The notes under the pieces are model-generated. The model saw only the letters and a list, made by a program, of their open reading frames with translations, was not told where the DNA came from and ran no database searches. A stretch of 64,000 nt of DNA from Nakaseomyces glabratus (lineage: Eukaryota > Ascomycota > Saccharomycetes > Saccharomycetales > Saccharomycetaceae), in NCBI RefSeq assembly GCF_010111755.1, contig NC_088960.1:868001-932000 (forward strand), in the 5' to 3' direction. Every line of letters starts with the position of its first letter. Positions within the stretch are counted from its first letter, which is position 1. The translations under genes were made by a program, and so were the position numbers. Positions 50,117 to 60,213 of the stretch are shown here, one piece after another.

Positions 50117-52516
50117 TTATTTTTTCCCGGCACGTAACCTCTTCTCTCTCTCGTATTTATTCTTCTCTGCACCCTCTTCTGTATTAATTGTGTTGATAAT
50201 ATTAGACATCTTAGAATGATATGCTTCTGCTTCCTTCTTCTTCTCGTCAATTCTTTGTCTAGCCTCGAATTTAGTGTCCTTACGCAATTCCTTCATTACG
50301 AATTTACGTTCCTTTTTCAATTGAGCCTTCATCTTATTCACCTCATTTCTAGCAACGTCAGTATCATATGACTTCTTTGCAGGATTGAAGTTCTCTTCAA
50401 ACTTTGGCGCGTATGATGGAATGGCTGTTGGTCTGTGTGCTTGTAAAGCAAGAGGATAATGTTTATTGAGCTTCTTCATTCTCTTTATCTTCTCTTCAAT
50501 AGACTCAACAGTTGTAATAGATGGATATCTAACTTTGTATACAGACAGTATTGGTTCAAAAATTTCACAAATTTCAGGGAATGCCGCTTCATTATTCCAG
50601 TGACTTCCTATCAGCTTCTCTAAGTCCTCAAATAAGTTACTTAATACATTTATTTTCAAGTCTTCCTCATTTGTTGTAGATTTTGTAAATAGCTCATGCA
50701 AATGAACTACTGCGTCATCAGGAAGAGATGGCTCTTTTAACTTTAGTCCGCAGTCAAACGTATCTAACCTGATAGGTAGTGTCATGTCACTTTCAATATC
50801 ATCTGGATTTACAACTAGAGAAAGCAACGCTTTTTGCAAGAAATAAACAGTTTCAGGAATATACCTTTTCGATAGCCTTTGATACTGAAGAATGATTCTT
50901 AATAACACAGAACCGACAGCAATTCTTTTCAGAGATTTAAATCTGATTTGCTCTAAAAATTCACATAATATTATCTGTGCAGGAGTTACGACCAAATGGT
51001 ATTGATCAGATGTGGAAAATAAGACACCGACAATTATGAAAAAAAGAATGTCTCCATTATTCAATGCATGAAAATTCTGCTTTTTGAACCTTTCCTGAAT
51101 GTCAAGAATGTATTCCCTACTAACTTCAGAGATAGCTTGATTATATTTTTCCGATAATCGCTTCAAGATAATTAAAAATTCATTTTGGGTCTTGTCAAAT
51201 TTGATCAAGTCTTTATCATACCTCTGATTGGCGAGATATATCATATGCTTAAGTAGAACTTTGGAAAAATTTGCCAGTTTAACCTTATTACCTTCAGCAA
51301 GCTTGGGCTGATATGCTTTAATAATAGCCTTTACATGAATTGGCTGTTCAAGTAGTGATAGCCCTTTTAAATCGTTTAAGAATTCTGGGTGTGTTTGAGG
51401 ACATGAAATTGCAACCAATTTCTTCGATTTGTATGATATAGCTTCTTCGCTGCTACTTTCAACTTCTATATCTTCATCAGAGTTCGCTATATTTTCACCC
51501 TCTTCTACCTCACTGTCACTACCCCAAAAGCCATCATCCAGGTCTTCTACACCTCTTTCTTCACCCTCTTCATCTTCCAACATACCTTGCATACGGTTCA
51601 ATCTCTGTTCCTCAAGCTTCTGTCTCCTCTCCTCAGCTTCTTTTTGTAATTCTTCTTCAGTCTTTGTTCTGTCAGCCGGGGCCGCTCTTTTTTCAAGATT
51701 CAATTCCTTAACCTTAATATCATAATCTTTCTCTTCTGCTGGGACTTCAATGTCATCCTGCTTGAGAGTTTGAGTAGTCATTAACTCTGCCATAACATCA
51801 TCGAAATCTTCATCCAGTTCATCGATATTGTCTTCCAACTTTCTTTGAGCGGCTTGCCTTTCCTGCTTATGGAATTTCGATTTTGCTATAATTTCTTTCA
51901 TGACTTCTAGTTTTGTCTTCTTCCTTTGAGGTTGTCCTTCTTCTAAATCTTCCGTATCTTCTGCTTGCACATTAAGATCATCCGCTAACGACAATGATTC
52001 ACCGAGATGAGTTAGTTTATTACCAAACATATCTAACTCAATAGGTCCATCTTCATCATCATCTTCTAGATTAAATAGATTTTTCTTCCGTTGAGAACCA
52101 GCTTGTCTTTCTCTTGTGAAACGTTCCAGCATCTTTTCCTCCTCGGTAAGTGTCTTATCTCTCTCACCAAATCTTTTATCAATCACACCACCTTTTCTTT
52201 TCTTCATCAATTTTTTGGCTTCAAACGCCCTACGTCTGGCTTCTTCACCGATCTGCTTTGATATACCAGGCTTACCTACAGCTACTCTATCGGAGTTTAG
52301 TAAGCCTGGATCACCACCTTTACGCTTATTCTTTGTTGTCTTTACTTCAAATGGGTTGAATCTGTCACGAATCTTGGCAATAGTCCTTGCCTTTTCCTCA
52401 TGATCATACTTCTTTGCCTCTCTTTTACCTTTCTTGGACTTTTTAACATTGGTTTGGCCCGTTAAGCCATGTGCCTTTAAAGTGGCTTTCAGCTCTTTTA
52501 ATTGAGAACCGGCCAT
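50117..52516 (-). CDS. NOP14: Nucleolar 40S ribosome-assembly factor
   Basis: A 799-residue protein (S. cerevisiae Nop14, 810). The N-terminus is lysine-rich (KKSKKGKREAKKYDHEEKAR) and carries the conserved RDRFNPFEVKTTK and RRRAFEAKKLMKKRKGGVIDKRFGE-type region. A central acidic stretch (about residues 310-360) precedes the globular helical part, and the C-terminus is again basic and coiled. Nop14 acts with Emg1/Nop1-type factors in the 90S pre-ribosome for 18S rRNA maturation. Two PAC and one RRPE motif lie upstream. In S. cerevisiae it is on chromosome IV near CLB3, not next to ATG38. Confidence 0.95.
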   Translation of the reverse strand: MAGSQLKELKATLKAHGLTGQTNVKKSKKGKREAKKYDHEEKARTIAKIRDRFNPFEVKTTKNKRKGGDPGLLNSDRVAVGKPGISKQIGEEARRRAFEAKKLMKKRKGGVIDKRFGERDKTLTEEEKMLERFTRERQAGSQRKKNLFNLEDDDEDGPIELDMFGNKLTHLGESLSLADDLNVQAEDTEDLEEGQPQRKKTKLEVMKEIIAKSKFHKQERQAAQRKLEDNIDELDEDFDDVMAELMTTQTLKQDDIEVPAEEKDYDIKVKELNLEKRAAPADRTKTEEELQKEAEERRQKLEEQRLNRMQGMLEDEEGEERGVEDLDDGFWGSDSEVEEGENIANSDEDIEVESSSEEAISYKSKKLVAISCPQTHPEFLNDLKGLSLLEQPIHVKAIIKAYQPKLAEGNKVKLANFSKVLLKHMIYLANQRYDKDLIKFDKTQNEFLIILKRLSEKYNQAISEVSREYILDIQERFKKQNFHALNNGDILFFIIVGVLFSTSDQYHLVVTPAQIILCEFLEQIRFKSLKRIAVGSVLLRIILQYQRLSKRYIPETVYFLQKALLSLVVNPDDIESDMTLPIRLDTFDCGLKLKEPSLPDDAVVHLHELFTKSTTNEEDLKINVLSNLFEDLEKLIGSHWNNEAAFPEICEIFEPILSVYKVRYPSITTVESIEEKIKRMKKLNKHYPLALQAHRPTAIPSYAPKFEENFNPAKKSYDTDVARNEVNKMKAQLKKERKFVMKELRKDTKFEARQRIDEKKKEAEAYHSKMSNIINTINTEEGAEKNKYEREKRLRAGKK

Positions 52517-52886
52517 TACTTTTAAGTCAGTACTAGTATACCTTAAATTAGTTGGTGTACTTAACTAATCAGATTTACAGCTAAACTAATAGTAAAACTT
52601 TACTATTCGCTCTCATAAAGCCGTCTTAAAGTAAGACTTCACCTATCTCATCGCTAAAATATAAGCTCATCGCAAGAAATTCGTTTTCCCAGAAATTTTT
52701 CACTTCTAATAGTTACCCGCATATATTTCCGTTAATAGTGAGTTAGGAAAATAGTCAAATAACGGCAGTTGAATAACAGTAGCGTCTGTCAAAATAGGTT
52801 ATATCGCCACTCGTATTCGTCATTCTGATATGGTTTGAACATCCCCAAATGTTGAATAAAAAGGCAGATAAAATATACAAATTCAA
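52517..52886. other. NOP14 promoter and ATG38 3' region
   Basis: A 370-bp spacer. The NOP14-proximal half carries the PAC/RRPE motifs; nothing else is recognised. Confidence 0.5.
52647..52702. promoter_or_regulatory. Two PAC motifs and one RRPE before NOP14
   Basis: CTCATCGC at 52647-52654 and 52666-52673 reads GCGATGAG on the gene strand, the PAC motif. AAATTTTTCA at 52693-52702 reads TGAAAAATTT, the RRPE. They lie about 130-185 bp upstream of the NOP14 ATG, as expected for ribosome-biogenesis genes. Confidence 0.85.
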
Positions 52887-53567
52887 TTACAGTCCTTGTT
52901 GGCGGTTTTTCCGTTGCCTAGCACTTTCAACTAAACTGTCCCATCTTTCCTTCAATTTTGAATTCTGCGAAGAGAGTTTCTTAACATCCTTATTTAGGTG
53001 TTCAACTTTTATTTGGTATTCTCTTGTTCTACGCTGTTCATAGATAAGCATTTCCTTTTTAAATTGGTCAATTTGGAATAGAGCAGTTGAAACCAGATCA
53101 TTTACGTCTGTCTTTTGATTCTTAGCCTCTTTGATTAAATCCACCATAGAATTTTGTAGTTTACTTAACATAGAACTGGTATAAGGATCAATGAATGTAC
53201 TAGATGTTATGTCAGTGATATTTCTAGTGCTGTCCCAATATTTTGATGCTGCTAGGTTATTGTTATTACCTGCAGAAGATTGAACTAGAGCCATTGACGC
53301 TTTGTTATTTTTGCTATCCTTCTCATCTTTTGATGACTCAATTACACAAATTTGTAATTCCTTTATCCGTAATTGAATATCATCTCTTAGCAGCTTTACC
53401 GCTTCAATAATAGTATCATCCAATCCTTGTAAATCAAAATTCGGAGATTTTAAATCGAGGCCTTCCAATGCGCTTACATACAAATCCAATGCATCACTTA
53501 AGTCACCACTTCGACATTTCTGCTCAGCACGCCTTATGTGCTCATAAACTGTGTTTAAGTCACTCAT
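52887..53567 (-). CDS. ATG38: Atg38, subunit of the autophagy PI3-kinase complex I
   Basis: A 226-residue protein, the length of S. cerevisiae Atg38. The first 80 residues form a MIT-like helical domain (YEHIRRAEQKCRSGDLSDAL and following), then a variable linker, then a C-terminal coiled coil (about residues 150-220) with basic end RQRKNRQQGL. Atg38 links Vps15-Vps34 to Atg14-Vps30 in starvation autophagy. Sequence similarity in this family is modest; length, domain order and position before TUB4 (YLR211C-YLR212C) support the call. Confidence 0.85.
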   Translation of the reverse strand: MSDLNTVYEHIRRAEQKCRSGDLSDALDLYVSALEGLDLKSPNFDLQGLDDTIIEAVKLLRDDIQLRIKELQICVIESSKDEKDSKNNKASMALVQSSAGNNNNLAASKYWDSTRNITDITSSTFIDPYTSSMLSKLQNSMVDLIKEAKNQKTDVNDLVSTALFQIDQFKKEMLIYEQRRTREYQIKVEHLNKDVKKLSSQNSKLKERWDSLVESARQRKNRQQGL

Positions 53568-54046
53568 TTAATATTCCTCAAGATCCGTCAAATTCTAACT
53601 CGAATAGACCTAAGAAAACCTGGATGTTCATTCGATTGAGTATCAACTCTACCATGCATTGAGGTACTCCTTGAACTATTAACCGGCTCATAGGTTTAGT
53701 CCTCTGAAATGTGTGCTTACTTATATAGGTTATTAATGTGCCAAATACTCATAATGACTATCAACTTGACATTATTCCACAATACGATACGAACATACTA
53801 CGATGTTACAACCCGTCGATTTTGTTAATTAAGTATAAATTAGTACAACAAGTCCTTGTACTACATTGCAAAAGAGATATATAGTACTTTCAGGCTTACT
53901 GATGATAATCGAAACAGATACATATTCTCGATAATTATTACTATTAATAATACAATTTTGCCATCCAGCAGGTACATATTTAACATGCAATTATATGTTG
54001 TTTTATGCCAATAACAGATCTATACTTTTGATCTTGTAGACACACG
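53568..54046. other. ATG38 promoter and TUB4 3' region
   Basis: A 479-bp AT-rich spacer without recognised elements. Confidence 0.5.
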
Positions 54047-55444
54047 CTAGCTATCGCCTTCATTATCAAAACCGCCTATCATGATATCATCCTCATTTAG
54101 AATATCATCTAAGTATGTATCTTGTTCAGCGTTAGAATATTCTTCCATCATTCTGGTAATAACCTCTCTGGATTCTACGAACTCATCAAGGCCATTTTGA
54201 AATAACTGTCCTGACTCAAACTGGTTCAAGAAAGCACCTTTGTAAAACAGTTTGTCAAATGCTGATGCAGAACGTTCAAAGACTGAAGTAATTGCTGACG
54301 TGTTAGATAGCATCAAACCACTTACGCTATTTTCTCGCGACTCCAACGGAGGTAAATAAGGTGATCTTCTTCCTATGTTTACGTTGAGAGCCGATGTTGA
54401 CCAAGATGGCATATTTAGCCGTTGTTGCATTTTCGGAAGAGCTCTCAAGATATGGTTCTGATCTACTTCACCTATCACTGTACTAAATACGTTAAAATGT
54501 GTAACCATGTCAGATCTTTGAGTAACCAAGGAATTGAAAGGATCTAACAGATCCAACAGTACATCATATGCCGTATTTTTTTTATATCTTTGACCGCCAA
54601 TGATATAATCAGGAGTAAATGGTGTGAAATTGGGTGTTAGAAAGTGTAATTCCGGTGTTGGAATCAGTGTGGAAAAGATACTAGCCATTGAATTGTACAT
54701 ATAACTCGGAAACCTTAACGAATTGGTTATCGAGGAAAGTGCTGACGATATTAGTTGATTAGTGTGCTCATAGCTTGTATTAGGATCACGGAATGTTCTT
54801 GCTGTTAAATTTAGTAATGCATTATTGTCAAATATAATTGATGCATCGGCGTCTTCGCATAATCTCCTTAGAGTTAGCACAGTATTGTAAGGTCCCACCA
54901 CAACTTCAGATTGCTTACTGGGGAATACTGAATATGTTGTAATAAAACTTTTTGAATATCGATCTGTTAAAGCCTCTAATAAACTAGATCCCAACCCTGA
55001 CCCTGTTCCTCCGGCAACAGAATGAAGCAATTGAAATCCTTCGAAATTGTCTGTAGAATCCAATTCACGATCTATTATATCCATAATTCTATCCTGATTC
55101 TGTACTCCACGGTCATAACCAGTTGACCAAGAATTACCTGCACCTAAACCTTCAGAAGATACCCAAGTGTTTCTGGGGTTAAAAAGGTCATTGAATGAGC
55201 TTTGTACATCGGTTACTGCAGCTGGCTCAAGATCTATCATAATTGCCCTTGGGACATATCTGTTATTTGTTATTTGCTTGAAGAATGGATTCGTATCATC
55301 TTCACGAATATGTGTTAGATCGTCATTATATTTACTGTAGCCATCTTTGTCTATACCGTGCTCCTTTAATAATTGGTTCCAAAAGTATTTGCCAACATGA
55401 TTACCACATTGACCCACTTGGATAGTTATAATCTCTCCAGTCAT
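54047..55444 (-). CDS. TUB4: Gamma-tubulin
   Basis: From the ATG at 55444 the protein has 465 residues (S. cerevisiae Tub4, 473). The frame runs 30 codons upstream to a TTG, but gamma-tubulins start at MTGEIITIQVGQCGN. The nucleotide-binding GGTGSG signature lies at about residues 144-149, preceded by the conserved QLLHSVA. The C-terminal tail is acidic (YLDDILNEDDIMIGGFDNEGD). Tub4 forms the microtubule-nucleating small complex with Spc97 and Spc98 at the spindle pole body. The promoter has an inverted CGCGAAA-type element. Confidence 0.96.
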   Translation of the reverse strand: MTGEIITIQVGQCGNHVGKYFWNQLLKEHGIDKDGYSKYNDDLTHIREDDTNPFFKQITNNRYVPRAIMIDLEPAAVTDVQSSFNDLFNPRNTWVSSEGLGAGNSWSTGYDRGVQNQDRIMDIIDRELDSTDNFEGFQLLHSVAGGTGSGLGSSLLEALTDRYSKSFITTYSVFPSKQSEVVVGPYNTVLTLRRLCEDADASIIFDNNALLNLTARTFRDPNTSYEHTNQLISSALSSITNSLRFPSYMYNSMASIFSTLIPTPELHFLTPNFTPFTPDYIIGGQRYKKNTAYDVLLDLLDPFNSLVTQRSDMVTHFNVFSTVIGEVDQNHILRALPKMQQRLNMPSWSTSALNVNIGRRSPYLPPLESRENSVSGLMLSNTSAITSVFERSASAFDKLFYKGAFLNQFESGQLFQNGLDEFVESREVITRMMEEYSNAEQDTYLDDILNEDDIMIGGFDNEGDS

Positions 55445-55927
55445 GTTTACTGTATATGAGCAAGGCAAATAAAACTGCTCTTTTACCTTACTTTTATAGT
55501 TCTGGGCTGTTTTTCCTACTCCTGTCTGATTCAATTAGCGTTAACACTAATAAAACGGTAAGAGGCCCCAAATGTGCGATATTCGCAGTCTAATAAAACG
55601 TCAAATATACTGGTTCACACTATCTATTTATGATTTTCTCTTAGTAAAAGTTAATGAGTAACAATCGACAATAGATTCTTATTTATTTGTGTTTTTGGTC
55701 TCATCGCGAAGTTTTCGCGAATCATCTCGGCTCATAATCAGATTACAAAAGATATATAGAAAGTGTAAAAGCATGGACTATTCTGACAGCTACAATATAT
55801 ATCAGTAAAAGTGAATTTGATTTATACATTGTTTCATTAGTGAATTTTATTAAATCATTACTTTGAATATGAAAAAGAAGTTCACTGTTTTCTACCTAAT
55901 AACTTCTTCTGGAAATTACTCGATAAT
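55445..55927. other. TUB4 promoter and CRR1 3' region
   Basis: A 483-bp AT-rich spacer; apart from the inverted CGCGAA element nothing is recognised. Confidence 0.5.
55700..55720. promoter_or_regulatory. Inverted TCGCGAA/TTCGCGA element before TUB4
   Basis: TCGCGAA (55704-55710) and TTCGCGA (55714-55720) are exact complements 3 bases apart. On the gene strand the second reads CGCGAAA, the SBF (Swi4/Swi6) core. The left arm overlaps CTCATCGC (55700-55707), which reads as a PAC motif. The element lies about 255-275 bp upstream of TUB4. Function is inferred. Confidence 0.5.
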
Positions 55928-57412
55928 TTACTTGATAAATAATGATATAATTAGGAAGATAATTAATGGTAATGTCGAGCTTTTAGTTTTGTGAGCTGCA
56001 GAAGATTTTTGTCTCTTTGGTCTAAACATCATACTTCTCCTGTACCATTCCTCAACGTTTATTTCTTCGCTGTCATTTTCATTAGAATATTCTGAATTGG
56101 GGCTTTTCTCAAGAGAGTTCGTTTGCTTTCCTTTATTACCATAATATAGGTCTGTTCCAGAAGAACTACTGTTACTTAAATAAATGTCGTTGAAACAATC
56201 CCATTCTAGTGAGTTCTCATTATATCTATTGTCCCTCGAGGAGTTATAGTAAAATGTTGCCATTGACAGGTCTCTTGAAGTCAAATCGTTTATGTCCTTG
56301 TGAGACTTCCTAGTCAAACAATGATATATCCTAGGTAAGTGTCTATTCGCAGAGGGTTCAATTCTGATTACTTTGACATTAGCAGAAAAATAACCTTTTT
56401 CTAACATGTCAGGTGGATTATCCCAATCGACCAGACCTCCAGCCCACATTATTGTTCCAATTTCATTCTTTTCTGAACCACCAGGCCAAATTGCTATTTC
56501 CAACCTCATAGGCGAATCCGGAAATTTGTATACTTTCGCATTCGGATCCCAAGTATCTTTTTTGTATAAAGTTCTTACTACTACACCATCAATTACCCAA
56601 TCCACTTTATCCTCAGTCCAAAATATCTCAAAGTTATGATAGTTAAGCCAGGTATTATCCTTAATTTCATGCTTTTTCATCTTTGTAAAATCCAATTCAC
56701 CTTGATAGTAGTGATTTGTTTGAACTTGGTTCAGTTCGCTTCCTACAAACTCGAAATCCAACTCATCGCCCACCGCAGACATCAATACAAGGGCAGTAAT
56801 TACACCACCAGATCGTGCTGTTTTCATTGTAACAGATACTTTTCCATATAAGAATGACCTCACTGATGCTACTAGACTGCCTGTACTCCTCTTTGGCATT
56901 GTAAGCTGAATCTCCGATGTAGTCGGATCCATCTGCGTCATTCCACTGTATATGAAGTCATAGTCCATCAACATTTTATTTGCTTCTGTTGCATCCTCAG
57001 TAATCAAAAAGTCTGAGAAATGAATCATTTTATTTCTCTTTAGTTCCATTTCTCTTTCCTTCATTCTAGCACCCTTTTTCAAGAAGGCATCTCCTTTCTG
57101 TAAATTACCTGAAGCTATTCGAATCAATTTAGTCCCTTCAGTTGAAAACTCTATAGCGTTATATGGGATCAGTACAGGACTCGGAACACAGCTATCCTCT
57201 CTGAAAGAATACTGTGGATTACACCCTCCAATACATGTTGGACCACTGCCACAGACTCCATAAGGCGAACAACATGGCCACTCAGCAGGACAGCTACCAT
57301 CCCGAATGGAACATCTAACAGGAGTTTCAGGTTTATGTAAGTCTATTCCTCTCGAGAAATTAATCGAAAGTAGAAATCTAATTATTATCAATAGTTTCAA
57401 TTGTTTTGCCAT
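55928..57412 (-). CDS. CRR1: Spore-wall chitin-glucan transglycosylase (GH16)
   Basis: A 494-residue secreted protein, longer than S. cerevisiae Crr1 (422). It has a signal peptide (LLIIIRFLLSINFSRG). A cysteine-rich chitin-binding module follows (about residues 33-73, with CPAEWPCCSPYGVCGSG), then a GH16 domain with the catalytic EXDXE motif as ELDFE (about 215-219), and a hydrophobic C-terminus (STLPLIIFLIISLFIK) suggesting a GPI anchor. Crr1 belongs with Crh1/Utr2, which join chitin to beta-glucan; Crr1 acts in sporulation. The extra length is mostly the Ser/Asn-rich tail. Order beside TUB4 supports CRR1. A candidate middle-sporulation element lies upstream. Confidence 0.9.
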   Translation of the reverse strand: MAKQLKLLIIIRFLLSINFSRGIDLHKPETPVRCSIRDGSCPAEWPCCSPYGVCGSGPTCIGGCNPQYSFREDSCVPSPVLIPYNAIEFSTEGTKLIRIASGNLQKGDAFLKKGARMKEREMELKRNKMIHFSDFLITEDATEANKMLMDYDFIYSGMTQMDPTTSEIQLTMPKRSTGSLVASVRSFLYGKVSVTMKTARSGGVITALVLMSAVGDELDFEFVGSELNQVQTNHYYQGELDFTKMKKHEIKDNTWLNYHNFEIFWTEDKVDWVIDGVVVRTLYKKDTWDPNAKVYKFPDSPMRLEIAIWPGGSEKNEIGTIMWAGGLVDWDNPPDMLEKGYFSANVKVIRIEPSANRHLPRIYHCLTRKSHKDINDLTSRDLSMATFYYNSSRDNRYNENSLEWDCFNDIYLSNSSSSGTDLYYGNKGKQTNSLEKSPNSEYSNENDSEEINVEEWYRRSMMFRPKRQKSSAAHKTKSSTLPLIIFLIISLFIK

Positions 57413-57698
57413 GGCTTGTTGACTGTCCTTCAGATATATTCTTTTTGTACTTGTTGCTCATAGAGCATTAATCACTGTACAATCAAATATAACCAATCGC
57501 CATAAATACAGAGCAATAAAAAACTTCAAAATCAACTACTACAATTAAAATTTTACCGATTAGTCGCAGTAGGTTTTTCAATAGTTTTGTGATCGCGCTT
57601 ACAAATGACATAATTAGTGTTTTACCACAAAAAACATAAAATTGCAGATGAAGGTGAAATACATGAAAAACAAAATCTGGGGAATCATTGCGTACCAG

Positions 57699-58766
57699 CT
57701 ACTTTTCCTCGTCGCTTGACTCTTTTTCCTGTTGAAGCAATAGCTCAGACCATTTCTGACTTAGCTCACGAATCCTTTCCGGATCTAGACTGGCATCAAC
57801 AACATCCTTAGGAACATGGTTTTGAGAGTGCTCCTTAGAAGCAAAACGACCGATATTATTTTCTGTAATTAGCCTCAATTCATAGTCCCTATCTGGTTGT
57901 GCATTAATGTTAATGATCTCATTCCATGTGAATAACAATGGGTCAGTTTTCCTAGAAAATGGATTAATATCAATCAAAAACACCCTGTTGAAGGGCCTGG
58001 GAATGTATAGGTCGGTAACGAATGATTTATCTGGAAATTGTGGTACCATTTCATCTTCAACAAATTCATCAATTAGGTCCTTAAATGTATCTGTCAATTT
58101 GTCAAGGTAGTCATAATAATTCAAATCGCGTTGACTTACAGCGGCCACTTTTCCATCTTTAACAAATACTCTAAACTCTAGTGCCGGGTTAATTGCAAAC
58201 CATTGCCTTAATACCAGTTCATATTCAGGAGTGGAAAACCCCTCCTTCTTATCAATACATTCATCGTATGCATGATTTAGATCATGTACAATATAATTAG
58301 AAGCATTTAGGAGTAGATAAATTTCATTCACCTCATTACATTTTGTAGTATTATTAGGTAGAATCCACGTAGCATCCTTAGGTGCTGACCAATTTAGTTT
58401 TGGTGTCACTGGACCTAACTCTACAATGATCTCTTTTATCTGATTGTGTAGTTCAGGGAAATCATTAAGTGGTTCAATACCAGGCTCATATTCAGTGGCT
58501 GTGTCTTCATCGCCTTCCCAATCACTATACTCATTGTCTTCAGTCCGTGCTACATCATCAGTATATGTCGAAAGCTCCGTACTAGACATAGGAAGTTTAA
58601 TACCATCTTGTTCTAAATATTGAATAAACTGTTCTGGCAAAGGTTTAATTACCCTAGATTTAGGAACATGCTTCTTGAATTTCTCATACCAGAAAGAGAA
58701 AGCACAGTTATCTATCTGGGAGCAGGTAACTGGTAATTCACTCAATACTGCATACTCTTCTGACAT
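57699..58766 (-). CDS. CDC123: eIF2 assembly factor Cdc123
   Basis: From the ATG at 58766 the protein has 355 residues (S. cerevisiae Cdc123, 360); the frame upstream has only a TTG. D123-family segments are clear: FSFWYEKFKKHVPKSRVI near the start, PKLNWSAPKDATWI, the ATP-grasp-like EFRVFVKDGKVAAVSQRD, and FLIDINPFSRKTDPLLFTW. Cdc123 assembles the eIF2 alpha-beta-gamma trimer and so is needed for translation start. Two PAC motifs lie upstream. The C-terminus is acidic. Confidence 0.95.
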   Translation of the reverse strand: MSEEYAVLSELPVTCSQIDNCAFSFWYEKFKKHVPKSRVIKPLPEQFIQYLEQDGIKLPMSSTELSTYTDDVARTEDNEYSDWEGDEDTATEYEPGIEPLNDFPELHNQIKEIIVELGPVTPKLNWSAPKDATWILPNNTTKCNEVNEIYLLLNASNYIVHDLNHAYDECIDKKEGFSTPEYELVLRQWFAINPALEFRVFVKDGKVAAVSQRDLNYYDYLDKLTDTFKDLIDEFVEDEMVPQFPDKSFVTDLYIPRPFNRVFLIDINPFSRKTDPLLFTWNEIININAQPDRDYELRLITENNIGRFASKEHSQNHVPKDVVDASLDPERIRELSQKWSELLLQQEKESSDEEK

Positions 58767-59097
58767 AATTATACCTTGCTGAGACCTTTTTATGTTACTT
58801 ACTGTGGTCAATCCAAATTGATATTCATGGTTAGTCTCAATTATATAGTTAGCTTAGCTCATCGCAATTTTTTGGCAATAATTTCGTCTTTCATTTTTCA
58901 AGTAGATCATCGAGCTCATCGCCACACCCTTTCTACGGGGTTATTCTGCACAGAGATATACCCTTACTTAAATAGAACTATAGCTATTGTGCACTTTATA
59001 GGATTAAAACATCAACTGATTTTTCAATATTAAATAGAATATAGTAAATGGAAATTTAATATCCAGTTTAATATTTAGACATTACTCTATATATCAA
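58767..59097. other. CDC123 promoter and CPR6 3' region
   Basis: A 331-bp AT-rich spacer; only the PAC motifs are recognised. Confidence 0.5.
58858..58922. promoter_or_regulatory. Two PAC motifs before CDC123
   Basis: CTCATCGC at 58858-58865 and 58915-58922 reads GCGATGAG on the gene strand. Between them, CATTTTTCA gives an RRPE-like TGAAAAATG. They lie 92-156 bp upstream of the ATG. Confidence 0.75.
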
Positions 59098-60213
59098 TTA
59101 TCCGAACATCTTGGATAAAGATTTTTTTTGCTTTTCTGTTTCCTGTTTCCTCTTCTTGATTGTGTCATTAATTGCCTTCGCAATAGCAGCATCATTAGGC
59201 TGGAAAGTGGTAGCCATTTCCAGGTCTGCTAAAGCCATATCTGTGTCATTTACATGATAATATGCAAGACCACGACGGTATAGAGCCTTTGCCTTTGCCT
59301 TTGCATCTGCAGCTTCAGCGTATAGCACTTCTGAACAAGCGACCATAACTGATCTGTAATCCTTGGATTTTAAAGCCGCAATGGCGATATTCAATGGAAC
59401 GGTTACTTTAAAGTCGTTTATCTTCTTCATATCTTCTTCATTTAGGTCATCGGGGAAATACTCTTTTAGGAATTTGTCACACTTCTTATACTTAGCCAGA
59501 GCAACCTCGTAGTTTTGTTCCTTAAATTGTTTCGTACCAATATCCTTAACAGTTTCAATGGCCTTAATTACAGTCTCAACTTTCTTCAAGTCAACCTTAG
59601 CGTCGTCCTTCAAAGATTCTTCGTAGTTGTCACCAAACTCATCGGTTGGCGTTTGCTCTGCATCGGCTGGCACTTCATAGTCGTCAGGTAGTAATCCACA
59701 ACCTTCTACTTTCACATCATGCATAGGCTTGTCTGTACCGTCCTCAGTCTGTTGCTTCTCAATTAAGCGGACTAGACGTTTGCCCTCGATAACTTCACCA
59801 AAGACAACGTGCTTCCCATCCAAATGCGGAGTTGGCACACAAGTGATGAACGCCTGGGACCCATTCGTGTTTGGACCAGCATTGGCCATAGACAGTAAGA
59901 ATGGCTTGTCGTGTTTTATCTCAAAGTTTTCGTCCTCGAACTTCTCCCCATATATGGATTCACCACCGGTACCATCAAAGTTTGTAAAGTCACCGAACTG
60001 GATCATGAAATCCTTGATAACCCTGTGGAAAATAGACCCCTTATATGACAATGGCACATCTGGCTTACTCTTAGCCATGCCACTCTTACCCTCACATAGC
60101 TTCAAGAAGTTCTCCGCAGTCTTTGGAACCACGTCCTTGTACAGCTCAAACACAATACGCCCCTTTGGTGTACCTCCAATTGAGATATCAAAATATGCCT
60201 TTGGTCTAGTCAT
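59098..60213 (-). CDS. CPR6: Cyclophilin 40, Hsp90 co-chaperone
   Basis: A 371-residue protein, the exact length of S. cerevisiae Cpr6. Residues 1-180 are a cyclophilin domain with [47 protein letters not shown] and [11 protein letters not shown], so the peptidyl-prolyl isomerase residues are present. Residues 215-360 hold three TPR units that bind the C-terminus of Hsp90; the tail is basic. Paralog Cpr7 has a degenerate active site and is less likely. A perfect three-unit heat-shock element lies upstream, in line with Hsf1 control. Order after CDC123 matches S. cerevisiae. Confidence 0.96.
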
